A DNA stretch of 20,385 nt, taken from the NCBI GenBank assembly GCA_004802705.1, contig SGPL01000578.1, positions 1-20,385 of the forward strand, written 5' to 3'. The notes beneath the pieces are model-generated. The model saw nothing but the letters and a program-made list of their open reading frames with translations, searched no databases and was not told the DNA's origin. Below, in pieces: positions 1 through 9,793 of the stretch; the stretch's first letter is position 1; each line of letters starts with the position of its first letter. This stretch comes from Bondarzewia mesenterica. Lineage: Eukaryota > Basidiomycota > Agaricomycetes > Russulales > Bondarzewiaceae. A program made the position numbers and the translations under genes.

Positions 1-569
1 CGGAATGCCCGCCGGCGACTCTTGCGCTTCAATTAGGAGGGCCCAAAGTGCGGACATGAAGGCTGGAGTGGAGGCAGTGAGGAAACCTGTGAGATTGATC
101 TGCATTTTTTTTGGGATCAGGCGTCTACAGTACAAGCACGCACACTAAGTTTCAGCTATCAACGCAACGTCGAAGATACACGACGTACGGGTTGTGATTG
201 ATCTTCTAAAAGGCCCATGGCATACTCGACTACCACTTCATCCTCAAAGCCGACGAGCTCGACGACCTTTTTGGCGACCCATGGACGTATGACTTCGAGG
301 TTCACTTTGCGCATATCCACCTTGTATAATGCCACGATCGTTCAGTACTAAGACGTGTAGAGTATAGCGTACATAAAGAGAACCTTTTTGTCAAATTCTG
401 GCGGGAATTTCATGCTTTTGAGCAGCTTAAGCTCTTTGTCGGAAAACCTACGGTCTTGGTCCGCAGAAGTGCCTTTGAAGAAGCCTGAAAAGAGCAAATT
501 GGACGACATGTCACATCAGAAAAACAATTGAGCACGATCCGAGCCAGAAGTCTCACCAGCGTCGGCCAT
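1..569 (-). CDS. SRRM1-like PWI-domain splicing factor, 5' part (cut by window edge)
   Basis: The serine/arginine repetitive matrix protein 1 family are nuclear RNA-processing co-activators; the N-terminal PWI domain binds nucleic acid. I read four exons on the minus strand: 569-557 (MADAG, split codon), 484-384, 320-189 and 124-1. The product begins MADAGFFKGTSADQDRRFSD, then KVNLEVIRPWV (the Pro-Trp-Ile-type core, here P-W-V), VGFEDEVVVEYA and, in exon 4, MQINLTGFL and the ELWPLLL-like segment read here as SALWALLIEAQ. These match the SRRM1 PWI domain throughout. The RS-rich C-terminal part lies beyond position 1. Exon 4 is in the right frame only if the A8 run (105-112) is one base too long, or if splicing uses the in-frame AG just after it, which drops about eight conserved residues. 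The start is the first ATG, with family-like residues directly after it. Confidence 0.88.
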
Positions 570-981
570 GATGATGTTGAAGAGGTGAGTGGTATGTAGT
601 GTGTCGACGAGTCGTGTTGGACCGTGACGCGGACGCTGAGATGGACAGCGTGGGAATAATAGCACGTGAACAGTTCTGAATATGGCAGGTGTTTAGGATG
701 GATTGAGAAAATGGGGAGAGATGAGGAAAAAGCAAATGGTACCTGCAAGCCGATGCAAGAAAGAGACCTGGGAGACGTCTATTTCGGGGGGCTTACTTTA
801 TGCCAAGGGGGAGAAAGTGATGGGCAGCACGAGTGAAGTTATGGAAGCGCCCGTTTATCTCCAGACTGTCTCGGCGCCTATCCGGGTCACGAGGCACGCG
901 CACCATGCTGTAGCATATGTTCCTCGCATTTTATTTATCTCAATCCCAACAAATGCTTCCTTCTCTTTTCTTCACTTCCCC
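570..981. promoter_or_regulatory. Divergent intergenic region, SRRM1-like gene / membrane protein gene
   Basis: These 412 bp separate two divergent start codons, so both promoters must lie here or overlap it. I see no clear TATA box for either gene. The approach to the plus-strand start (about 930-981) is pyrimidine-rich, common for fungal transcription starts. Open frames in this stretch are low-complexity or shadow frames. Confidence 0.5.
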
Positions 982-2047
982 ATGTCCTCAGAGACCCCCC
1001 ACTCTCACCATGCCCATCCTTCTCCTTCCTCCTTCTCTTCCACCCTCACAGACCCCAACACGATACCCTCGGCCACGAGCTCGTCTTCAAATGACAAGGG
1101 GGGTTTCTCGCGCAGCTCGCTCGGCATTCTCCTCACCTTCTTGGGTGTCTTCATCGCCCTTGTCGTCGTAAGCATATTCGGGCACCGCTGGTACGCTCGG
1201 CGGAACCAGTTTCAAAATAATGCCCCGTCCCCGTCCTCGCGCAGGTCGCGCAGGCTGAAAGAGAGGCCGCGGATGTGGGACATCTGGCTAGATAGCACTG
1301 GCTCCGGCCGACACACCGGAAAATGGGCAGAGATCGTGGTGCGTGTCTCTCTCACCCTCAAAAATCGCGTCTGTCGGCGACCTGACGAGATAACGGGACC
1401 GTCCATGCGTCTGAATCATTGTTTTTCTTTGATGGCAGCCCGTATCAGCATATCTTGATTATCCCACACCGCCTCCCCCTCCCGCCCTCGCTCCCCCTCC
1501 TCCCGTTCGCACCCGCGATGCACCACCGCAGGTTCCTTATGCCCTCGAACACCACATCATGATGTCCCAAGCCTGGTTTCGCGGTGTCTACCCCCTCGAC
1601 GAGCCCGAGCTTCGCAATCCTCGCATGCCTCCACCCCCACCCTCACCACCCCCACTAGTTCCTTCCCCACCTACCATGCGCGTGGCCATCCTCATCGCCA
1701 TGCCCTCTCCCGCACGCTCGCATCTGCGCCAGAACGCACCGCGCACGGACAGGCATCATACCGAGAAGCGCAAGGGGAAGACGAATGTGCAGGAGCGTGA
1801 GATCAGCGACGTCGATGATGACAAACAGGACGCGGAACAAGGACAAGGACATGTGGTTGTGATTTCCGCGAGTGATAGTGACGACGACGAAGATGCCGAG
1901 GAGGAGGAAGAAGCAGGAGGGGAACCCGTGGAGCGGGCCACGGCCGAGGAGCGGGAGACCGTCTTCGGCGCGAATGGCGACTACGTTCTTGGGATGGCGG
2001 AGCTCCCGTGGGAGCTCGGCAGCGGCTCCTCCTTCCCCATGTCATGA
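982..2047 (+). CDS. Hypothetical single-pass membrane protein, proline-rich with acidic tail
   Basis: Two exons, 982-1338 and 1439-2047, joined by a 100-nt intron (GTGCGT...GGCAG, phase 0), give about 321 aa. I do not recognise the family. Residues 1-46 are rich in Ser, Thr and Pro. Residues about 47-66 form one strongly hydrophobic helix (SLGILLTFLGVFIALVVVSI), followed by a basic stretch with RRSRRLKER, which suggests the C-terminal part is cytosolic. Then come MWDIWLD and KWAEI, two long proline runs (about 127-141 and 183-197), a basic segment, and an acidic segment (about 262-277) directly after the hydrophobic VVVI (258-261). An upstream in-frame ATG at 703 exists, but the extension looks like leader sequence, so I chose the ATG at 982 after the CT-rich tract. 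The gene is divergent from the SRRM1-like gene and convergent with the heme gene. Confidence 0.72.
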
Positions 2048-3109
2048 CGCGCCCTCGCACTTCGTTGAACGCGCGCACACAGGTGGGAGCGGACGCGAAG
2101 AGCGCGAGCACCATGTGCTGCATCGCAGTCGCGAGATTCTCTGGCACGGACATCGAAGACTCTGCCATGCCTGGGAAGAACGAAAAGGCTCGATGGGGAG
2201 AGTCCGGTGCATACATCATCATACACTTTTCACGGTGGGTCGGGGCACGACTAGAAAGGAAGACATAATTTGGTATTTATCGATTACCGCTCACGCGCCG
2301 CACGGTGGACCGTACATACACGCACTCATACAATAGGCTTGATGCGACCGTCTTTCCGGGCGGCCGCAACCTCACTTCCCACCTTACCCCGCACCGCACT
2401 CGACGCTCACTCACACATGCGCTCGCTCACTAGCACTTTGTTTTCGACGATAGCGTTATCGTTATTGTACTTACTTAGCCGTGTATGTATAATCGCCTTT
2501 GCTTGATTGGAAGCATTTACATATGCTCATACCATTTTATTTGGTTCTCACCAGTCTCACCAGACTCACCACGTTCGTGCACGCATGCTTTGATGGATAC
2601 CACCGTGCTAGCGTTGACCTTCCCAGCTCAACCAACAAGATCTTGCATCTGTGGTCACGGCATTTGACGAGGATAGATATGAGCTGAGGATTCGTCATGA
2701 TGGTGCTTTTCTGACCATATGGCGGAATGCATGCCTGACAGGTTCTGGGCTCGGAAATGAAGACTGCTGAGGTTCGTTGCATGCAAGTTGCATGGCAGCT
2801 GAGAAGCGGTTCCGCTTCTTACTGAAGGCGACATACAAAGTGGTACACCAATTGCGGCTAAAGCCTGAAGCTTTGAAGCTTGAACTTGAACGATCACGTA
2901 TCATCCTCTAGAACCCCATTCTAATCCGAAATGTGATAGGTCAATCAAGTTTCAAGTGAGCAGGAGCTGCAGTAGTCGAAAATCAACATCTTTTAGTTTT
3001 GTTCTGAGCGGTGTACTCGAATCGAACTGAAGCATCACAATCAGCAATCCAACGAAAGAAAGTCCCCATGAAAAGAAATACCGCAGCAAGGGGCATCAAG
3101 CACCCAAAA
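2048..3109. other. Convergent intergenic region without a recognisable gene
   Basis: This 1.06-kb stretch holds the 3' ends of two convergent genes. Open frames are short and show no family resemblance. It contains a tight perfect hairpin at 2802-2819 and small direct repeats (GAAGCTTTGAAGCTT near 2870). I see no tRNA, transposon end or conserved protein remnant. Confidence 0.5.
2802..2819. repeat. Perfect inverted repeat, 8-bp arms, 2-nt loop
   Basis: AGAAGCGG at 2802-2809 is followed by TT and its exact reverse complement CCGCTTCT at 2812-2819. It lies between two convergent genes, about 290 bp beyond the stop codon of the heme gene. The function is unknown; it could form a hairpin in either transcript. 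Confidence 0.6.
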
Positions 3110-5002
3110 TCACACCACCAGATCAGCCTTGATCAGTCCCCTAGCCGCTTCTCTCCCAGCCTTGGCACAATCACCCACACTAACCCCGCCGACGCCCGCA
3201 CCAACAACGACGAGCCGATCATCCCACTTCTGCGCAGCCACCCTACGCATCTCCTCCATCCTCTCCACATGGCCGACCGTATACGTCGGGATGCTCCCCA
3301 CGTTCCGGTGCACCTCCCAATGCACGGGCTTCGGCAGCCCCCCGTCCCTGCCCAACTGCCTCGCAATCGTTTTCAGCACGGACTCGAGCTCGAGCTGCGC
3401 AGGTTCGAGAGGGTACGGCCCGCCGATCATCGCGGTGATCTTGACGAATTTGTCCGCGCCATCCCCCTCGAGCGCAGCGTCCTGCTCCCCGAGACTTGCC
3501 GTGTCGAACACAACGCCCAGCAAACCAGACTCGTCGCCCTTGGCGCCGGCCTCGTAGCCATCGGCGGGACGGGGAATCAAGTAGCCAAAGCCAGGCGGGT
3601 GCAGCGGGGTGGTGAGGTGTGCGGTGGAGAAGACGAGAGTGAAGACTGTCACGGTGGAGGCAGGGTTTACGGTTAAATGTGGCAGAGCGTGTGAGCTGGG
3701 GAGGAGAGGAGAGAGCGCGGGCAGAGGGAGCGCGGAGATGACGTGTGTGGCAGTGAGCGTCTCGCCATTTGCGAGGCGGATCTGCAGGGCGTTAACATGG
3801 TTTTCGAGTTTGCAGATCAATCAATCAATCATGCGCACCTCTACGGCTTTGCTCTCGCTATCCTGGCTCAGAGCAACGACTTCCGTGCCCTTCCTCAGTT
3901 GCACCCTGTCGTTTTTCTCGAGCGCCTCGACGAGCGCAGTGACGAGCTGCTCCAGCCCATCCTTAAACGACAACACAGCTGCCTTCTTCACTCTCCCCAC
4001 AAACTCCTGGTCCTCACTCAACGCCCACGCCTCTTCCTTTTCCTTCGCCTGGACGACCTTCTTCCTCTTCCCTGCACCGAACCACGCTCCCGGACCGATC
4101 TCACCCCACATCACGCTGCCCTTACCCCTTTCCTCTGCCTCCCACAGCGTCGGGAACGCAGCGCGAACGCTCAGCTGCCGCGAGTCCGCACCGTACACGC
4201 CATGGCAGAGCGCACTGCCCGAGCGTGCGCGCGAACGCGGGCCCAAAGCGTCGGGTAAGGAAGGCATCGAAAGACTCGTCTGTCGCGTCCGGCGGTCGGT
4301 TGTAGGATTTGAATGGCTCAGAAAGGATGGCGGGAAGGAGGATTCCGCTAACAGGGGATGTGAAGAGGCTAAGGAGAGAGGAGGGAAGCTGGAGAAGGCC
4401 TGGAGAGGGCGGAACGTGAAGGAACCGGGAACGAGCGGCAGGGGACGACCGTGGAGTGCTGATGGTTTGTGGTTGGAGGTCCAGAAGGTTGATCTGCGAA
4501 TGAATGGATCAGACATGTGAGAAAACGGCCATCAGCAAGAACAGATGGTGAAAAGAACATCTTCATCAGTAGCAGGTCTCCATACATACGAAACGGGGTC
4601 GCATTCCAGCCCTATCCCACGCACCGCCCACGCCAGACCATCTTACCACCTACGAGCACCTTAAAGCCACTCGATAACAGAAAGTTGAAACAGAAATCAC
4701 GCCAAAAACGTATGACAACAGTATTGAAGAGAAGAAATGAAAATAAATTCACTCACCAACTCCAGAACCGCCTTCGCGTTCGACCGCAGCGTGCGCGGAC
4801 CAGCCTCGAGAAGCACGCTGGCTTTGTTTCCGTGCTCATCCTGCACTTCAACACGTTCACTACGGATCCAGCCTCCAAACCGAGTGTCCTTTTCGAGCAG
4901 CGTGACGCGTGCTGTCGGATGCAAACGCGCAAGGTGGTAAGCAGCGCTGAGACCTGTAAGGCCACCGCCTAAGACAGCAATATGAGGACCTGAGGTGGAC
5001 AT
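3110..5002 (-). CDS. HEM14: Protoporphyrinogen oxidase (PPOX), with a +1 frameshift in exon 2
   Basis: PPOX oxidises protoporphyrinogen IX to protoporphyrin IX, the penultimate heme step, as an FAD enzyme of the mitochondrial inner membrane. Exons are 5002-4757, 4493-3839 and 3781-3110, giving about 523 aa if one base in exon 2 is discounted. The N-terminus carries the dinucleotide-binding motif GGGLTG (residues 12-17) and the FAD-ribose acidic residue in LLEKD. Exon 2 contains SSPAARSRFLHVP, PSSLLSLF, DESFDAFLTRRFG and HGVYGADSRQLSVRAAFPTL. The C-terminus has VVVGAGVGGVSVGDCAKAG, a FAD-contact region. Between RTLG and SALCHGVYG the frame shifts by one base at CCC 4218-4220, and exon 2 is 655 nt, one more than a multiple of three. 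Intron 1 is unusually long for this window (263 nt); intron 2 is 57 nt. Confidence 0.9.
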
Positions 5003-5468
5003 TGTTGGGAGAAGGTGGATGGGAAGCGTTGTAGGATGCTGGGTTTTATAAGGCTGGTCCCTGGAGAAGAGTCAAGAACTGATGATCGTGTGATTGATCC
5101 ACTATGTACTATGTATACGGGCGTGGCATCTCGCCCTTTGAGCGTGCGTCTTGAGAAACTTGTGAAAAAAGCAGCTTTCGCCCTCGATGCAAGTTCTCGT
5201 TCCGCATTGCAGACGGCGTATCGAAAAATTATAAAGAACAAAGTTACCGTGGTACAGCTGGTTGACAAGTCCAACGAGCCGAAGTGCAAACGAACTGGAC
5301 CGGTTCGGATAAATAATCGGACCCGAAGATCTATGAGCCCGACTGGACCACGTAGCGGAGCGCCTTTGTCTCTTGAACTGTCCTCTTTCAGTCCCTACCC
5401 CCTCTCCATCTCCCGCACCGCCCGTCTCTCTCATCAAAAATAAAAATAAAAATTCCATCCCATTAACG
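5003..5468. promoter_or_regulatory. Divergent promoter region, PPOX / SPC2
   Basis: These 466 bp separate the divergent start codons of the heme oxidase and the signal peptidase subunit. On the minus strand a TATAAAA (plus coordinates 5044-5050) lies about 42 bp before the PPOX ATG. Just before the SPC2 ATG the sequence is pyrimidine-rich and then A-rich (repeated AAAAAT around 5436-5455). I found no convincing shared operator. Confidence 0.5.
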
Positions 5469-6458
5469 ATGGCACGCACAAAGAAAACAGCCAACGGCGC
5501 GTCCGCCCCGCCCACCACAGACACCCTCGTGACCGAATCAGACACCACAACACGCGCCCTGCTCACCATCTCCACAACCCAGTCAGCAACGGCGTCCGAC
5601 ATCCAGAGAGACGAAGTGAAGGTGAACAACGCGAACGTGACGGAACTGAAGAATGCGTGCGATGATGCGCTCAAACGCGTACGTTCCTCTCCTTCTCGTC
5701 CCCTCTATACTAAATTGGCACTCTGACGTTCTGATGATGCGTCTGTGGCATTGTAGTTCTTATCGCGGCCGGACCTGTTCAAGCAGATTCATTTGCATAC
5801 TGACATACGGCTGGCGCTTGGGTGGGCGGGCGTTTTCGTTGCTGCTGGGACTACGTTCTATGGGTGGAAGGTCGATTTTGAACAGTCGAAGCCAGTGATG
5901 TGGGCGGGTCTGATACTGTGCGTATTGCATCCCAAAGTTCTCCTTTTGAACCGCGCCTCTGTTCGTTGTCTTGACTGTTCATTTGACTTGTGGTAGATAC
6001 ATGGTCCTCACCACCCTCCAAACATTATACGCTTATTTCATCGAAGGGGACATCATCTTTGTCGGGAAGCGGAAGACATTTGACAAGCGCGTACGTGCCT
6101 CTTCACGCCTCTAAATAATTAAAGTTCAATCTAATCTAATCCCCTTTACTCTCCGTCTACTTACTTACCGACCCGTCACTCAAAAACCAATGTCACGCGA
6201 CACCAGATCGTAACAGAGCGGATAACCCTCTCCTCACGCACACTTCCTTCAACACCCCAAAAACCCCCGCATTACTCGCTCTCTGTCATCTACCTCCGCT
6301 CGTCCGGCGCTGGCAAGTCTCTGCTGGGAAAGGGCCGGGTAGATGGCTCCCGGGGCTACAACGCGTTCTTCGATGAGTCGGGTGTGCTGGACCAGGCGCG
6401 GTTCGAGGGTTGGGTAGGCGAGCTTGTCGGGAAGGTCATGGAAGACGACGCCGAGTGA
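5469..6458 (+). CDS. SPC2: Signal peptidase complex subunit 2
   Basis: SPC2 is a non-catalytic ER-membrane subunit of the signal peptidase complex, which cleaves signal sequences from secretory proteins. Four exons (5469-5678, 5757-5917, 5997-6090, 6207-6458) give about 238 aa with intact frame across all junctions. After a Thr/Ala-rich N-terminus come VNNANVTELKNACDDALKR and FKQIHLHTDIRLALGW. Two membrane segments follow (about 88-106, with GWAGVFVAAGTTFYGW, and about 116-138), with short loops. The C-terminal lumenal or cytosolic domain includes EGDIIFVGKRKTFDKR, SLSVIYLRSS and a closing FFDESGVLDQARFEGWV. This order is the SPCS2 pattern. Introns are 78, 79 and 116 nt. The N-terminal extension before the conserved part is longer than in many relatives. 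The gene is divergent from PPOX and convergent with the dehydrogenase. Confidence 0.88.
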
Positions 6459-7258
6459 TGTCTGGGGTGGCAGGTTTGGTTTGGTTTTGTCGGGGAGTAT
6501 CGATTGGTCGGTTCGTCCGGTATCTATATTCGCCCTTCTCGTTCACGTCGGTTCACGTCGGTTCCTCTCTCTTTCTTTCTCAGAGTCAGCAGTGCCATTA
6601 CTAGTTCATGTTCTATCCCGTCTTTTGATTTGTCTTCATTGTCGCCCTTGGTCTGGATTGTGCTGTGCGTAGGTGTAAGTATACCTTTGAATGTGGAAAA
6701 ATACTTTCTTTTTGCATGCACACATTTTCCGATGACCACCTATGGCAAGAGGCTATCTGACTGCACATCTGCGCTTGTATCAGTGCGCGGTGACCGTACA
6801 GGTATGTGCAGTGCCTTCATATGTGCAAAACGAGTTAACATGATGTGGTGACCCAATGGTGACCCCGATGAGTAGGATCCACTGTTTGAGCTTGAAAGCT
6901 CATAGCCATTCGACTGGTCACCACTTACTGCTTAGGTTCTGTCGTAGGCGCTTGATGATTCCGAAGCCATTTGGTTTGGTTAAGGCGTCAGAACAATGAC
7001 CTCCTCAGGAACACTTATGCCGTCGAGCTAGCAGACGCCTCCTCAAATACAGTACGGAACATTTGCCTAGATATAACTTTCATATGGATCTCCGTCGATG
7101 AGTGCTTTATGTCATTTTAGGCCTTGAATATGACGATGAGTGCGCAATAAGTAGACTGATAAAGCTCGTATCAGTGCACGCGCCGCATCTTTTGAGCAAC
7201 CACATCGTCGAGTCTCGTTTGAAGTATGTTATCTTCTAGTTACTGTGACCGTCATCTG
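6459..7258. other. Convergent intergenic region without a recognisable gene
   Basis: This 800-bp stretch between the stop codons of SPC2 and the dehydrogenase has no convincing coding frame. It holds a tandem copy of GGTTCACGTC-like units around 6540-6563 and a perfect short hairpin at 6887-6902 (TGAGCTT, GA, AAGCTCA). It probably consists of the two 3' untranslated regions plus spacer. Confidence 0.45.
6887..6902. repeat. Perfect inverted repeat, 7-bp arms, 2-nt loop
   Basis: TGAGCTT (6887-6893) and AAGCTCA (6896-6902) are exact reverse complements separated by GA. It sits in the convergent spacer between SPC2 and the dehydrogenase. Short repeats of this size can occur by chance. Confidence 0.5.
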
Positions 7259-8447
7259 CTACAGGAGTCTGTCGTCGATCTCACTTTCCTTCAACCCTAT
7301 CAACTCAACCGTATCCGTCCACACTCTCCTCCTCAACTCCGGATCCTGAGCCTTCATAGGATACGTCTTCATGATCTCCATACTCTCAAACACCGGCATC
7401 AAGCGCATGTCTTCCACTACCCCCTCCCCCCAATCCCTCCCCCACACCTTCCGCGCATCGTACGTCACCGGGACCAAGATTGTCTTCGCGCCTTCTTCCG
7501 GGGTGCGCGGTTTCATGCCATACTTCGCCTCCAGATCGACCGGCTGGAAATGATCACCCTTGATATCCTTCTTCCCCAGCTGCGTGGCCACGAGCCCGGG
7601 GTGTGCGGCAGCGACTCTGATGTTGACGTTCGAAGAAGCGAGGCGCTGCGCAAGCTCGATGGCACACATGAGGTTGAGGAGTTTGGACGTGAAGTAGTGG
7701 TAGTGCTCGTCCTCCCGCGTGAACTGCTTCGCGCAGAGCGCGCGCACGGGGTGCGGGTCGGCGGATTCGGGGAAAGGGGGAAGAGCCGCGCCTTCGCTCG
7801 TAACCCACACCAAGCGGCCCGGCTTGTTTGGGGTGGATGCAGAGGTTGTGGATTCTATGATTGGGAGCAGGAGGAATGTGAGGAGGAGCGGGCTGATGTG
7901 GTCGACTTGCATCCTGCAATAGAACATCATTGATAAGATCGGGACTTGGGGGGTAGGGGTTTGGTGGCGACGTACAGCAGGTCCAGCCCGTCGTCAGTGG
8001 TGATCTTTCCAACACTATGCATGCCAGCATTGTTTACGAGGATGTGCAAAGGCATGCCGCTTTCCTTGTACGCCTGCACGAACGCGCGCACCGAGGCGAA
8101 GGACGCCAGATCGAGCGAGCGGTATTCGACTGTGCCCGGCTGGCACCCAGTTTCTCTTGTCAAGATATCCGCAGCGGCGCGGCCCTTGGCTTCATTTCTG
8201 CATGCGAGTATGACTCTCGCGGCACCGTTGGCAGCCATGTACTTCGCGATCTCATAGCCTATGCCTGAGTCGTATTTGGCAACGGAGTCAGTAGGTGATG
8301 ACGCGAGCCTATAGCGAACACAGTCTGGATATGCGCACCAGTGTTGGCGCCGGTAATGACGACGGTCTGGCCGGCGATATCAGGCTTTTCGAGTGGAGGT
8401 AGTGGCCTCGCCTGGCGCTCCCTCGCTTCGTCCCAGTTGTACGACAT
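7259..8447 (-). CDS. Short-chain dehydrogenase/reductase (retinol-dehydrogenase-like)
   Basis: This is an NAD(P)-dependent oxidoreductase of the classical SDR fold; the substrate cannot be read from sequence. Three exons (8447-8339, 8264-7976, 7913-7259) give about 350 aa, with phase-matched junctions and introns of 74 and 62 nt. The Rossmann glycine motif TGANTGIG is at residues 32-39, created across the first splice junction. LACRN follows the second beta strand, as in NADP-preferring RDH-like members. NNAG is at 114-117, the catalytic Ser in VTSEGA is at about 172, and the Tyr-x3-Lys pair in YFTSK is at 206-210. The N-terminal SYNWDEARERQARPLPP resembles fungal WW-oxidoreductase and retinol-dehydrogenase relatives. 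In the helix where relatives usually have N-H-x-G, this protein reads VDHIS, so the Asn appears to be Asp137. It is divergent from ERG2, but a sterol role is only a guess. Confidence 0.86.
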
Positions 8448-8969
8448 GATGGTCTATGTTCACGTCATGCCACAATCGGACCCTTTTATAGCAGTAGACA
8501 ATAATCGCAGGAATGTGGGGAGTTTGTGGAGGAAAGTGTGTGCCGAGGGTCAGTATATCGTCAGGGGTAATCGTGCCGAAGCCGAGAGACTTCGTCACTC
8601 TTCAGTCTTCTTCATCGCAGGGTGAAATGCGTGTATATGTGAGTTTATCTCCAATGTGCATATCTTACCTGTGTTGCCTTGACAGTGAAGGACTGTATAT
8701 GACAGAATTCAGGCCAGTCGCGCGCGTGACGCGTTCTCCTGGACGCGTCCGAACGAGATCACGAGCTACAGCGAAGCTTGCACGTGCAGAAATAAGTTGT
8801 CAGCTTGACGGCTATTGGCCAACGCGTCTGCAACGCGACCTCCAGTCGGACCATTTCTGAAATACATGCGCTCAGCCTCTGCCCTCTGCCCTCTGCCCTC
8901 TTTAACCCACTCCAGGGTCTCCTGGACATCAGTGACTTGAGAGCTCTTGTCTCGCTGCTCTCAACTGCA
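8448..8969. promoter_or_regulatory. Divergent promoter region, SDR / ERG2
   Basis: The 522 bp between the two start codons hold a minus-strand TATAAAA (plus coordinates 8484-8490, about 40 bp before the SDR start). There are three ACGCGT hexamers at 8729-8734, 8743-8748 and 8822-8827. Three tandem GCCCTCT units at 8881-8901 lie in the pyrimidine-rich tract before ERG2. ACGCGT is the MluI cell-cycle box bound by MBF-type factors in ascomycetes; use here is inferred. Confidence 0.5.
8881..8901 (+). repeat. Tandem GCCCTCT x3
   Basis: Three exact copies of the heptamer GCCCTCT run head to tail about 70-90 bp before the ERG2 start codon. This is probably part of the CT-rich transcription-start region and may vary in copy number between strains. 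Confidence 0.7.
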
Positions 8970-9793
8970 ATGGCTTCGAAGTCTAGACAGTCTACTGATC
9001 CAAAAAAGCGGGATCCCGTCACTAAGTGGGTTGTTCGCGCCGTCATCCTCTGTGTCGTGTCAGCTCTGTTCAGTTGGCTAGACACCATCAAGGTAAGTGC
9101 GCACGACATTATGATTCACACTGTCTAACTGATGGCCCACAATTTTGCGTGCAATAGGAACGGTGGTATGTTTTCGACCCGCCCTCATTGCATGCCCTAG
9201 CCCAGGCTGCGATCGCTGCCTCCCCAAACGACACCTCGGGCATGATCTCGTACATTGTCTCCAACCTTACTGATACCTACCCCTCAACTCAAATTGCCTT
9301 GAATTCCGACACGTCCGAGTGGATGTTCAATAATGCTGGTGGTGCCATGGGCTCGATGTACATTATCCACGCAAGCATCACGGAATACCTCATCATCTTT
9401 GGTACGCCTCTCGGGACGGAAGGACACACGGGCATCCATACTGCAGACGACTACTTCCATATCCTTGTCGGAGAGCAGTGGGCGTTCCAGCCTGGAGCGT
9501 TGGAGATGGAGAGGTATACTCCGGGAGACGTGCACCTTATGCCAAGGGGCGTGGCGAAGCAGTATAAGATGCATGAAGGGTGCTGGGCGATGGAGTATGC
9601 TAGGGGTGAGCTTCCACCACTCTTGATGAAGAGGGACCATCCGCTGATGCGTTTTGTAGGGTGGATTCCGCTCATGCTTCCATTTGGCTTTGCGGACACG
9701 TTCACGTCTACCCTCGACGTGTACACACTATGGAAGACGGTCCGCGTGACGGGTCGGGAGATCATAAGAAACTTGCTTATTGGTAAAATATAG
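8970..9793 (+). CDS. ERG2: C-8 sterol isomerase (ERG2/sigma-1 receptor family)
   Basis: ERG2 moves the sterol double bond from C8 to C7 (fecosterol to episterol) in the ER membrane during ergosterol synthesis. Two exons, 8970-9092 and 9158-9793, are joined over a 65-nt intron with a GTAAGT donor and a CTAAC branch-like site, giving about 252 aa. Residues about 20-37 (WVVRAVILCVVSALFSWL) form the single N-terminal membrane anchor. The body matches the family in order: NNAGGAMGSMYIIHASITEY, FGTPLGTEGHTGIHTADDYF, GEQWAFQPGALE, YTPGDVHLMPRGVAKQYKM and EGCWAMEYARG. The end carries GFADTFTSTLDVYTLWKTV and VTGREIIRNLLIGKI, the amphipathic C-terminal helices. Length and motifs are normal for a functional enzyme. 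I chose the first ATG after the CT-rich leader, since the segment before it in the same frame lacks family similarity. Confidence 0.94.

Noticed and set aside
703..981. Upstream in-frame ATG extending the membrane protein by 93 codons
   Set aside because: The extension has no family-like character and covers the likely promoter and CT-rich leader; the ATG at 982 is a better start.
3011..3676. Plus-strand open frame of 221 codons
   Set aside because: It is the antisense of the third PPOX exon, which has clear family motifs on the minus strand.
4494..4756. Box C/D snoRNA-like motifs (TGATGA and CTGA) in the long first PPOX intron
   Set aside because: The inner C'/D' boxes overlap and there is no terminal stem, so the snoRNA layout is not met.
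7226..7933. Plus-strand open frame of 235 codons
   Set aside because: It is antisense to the SDR exon carrying the catalytic Tyr and Lys, and is Arg/His-rich as expected of a shadow frame.
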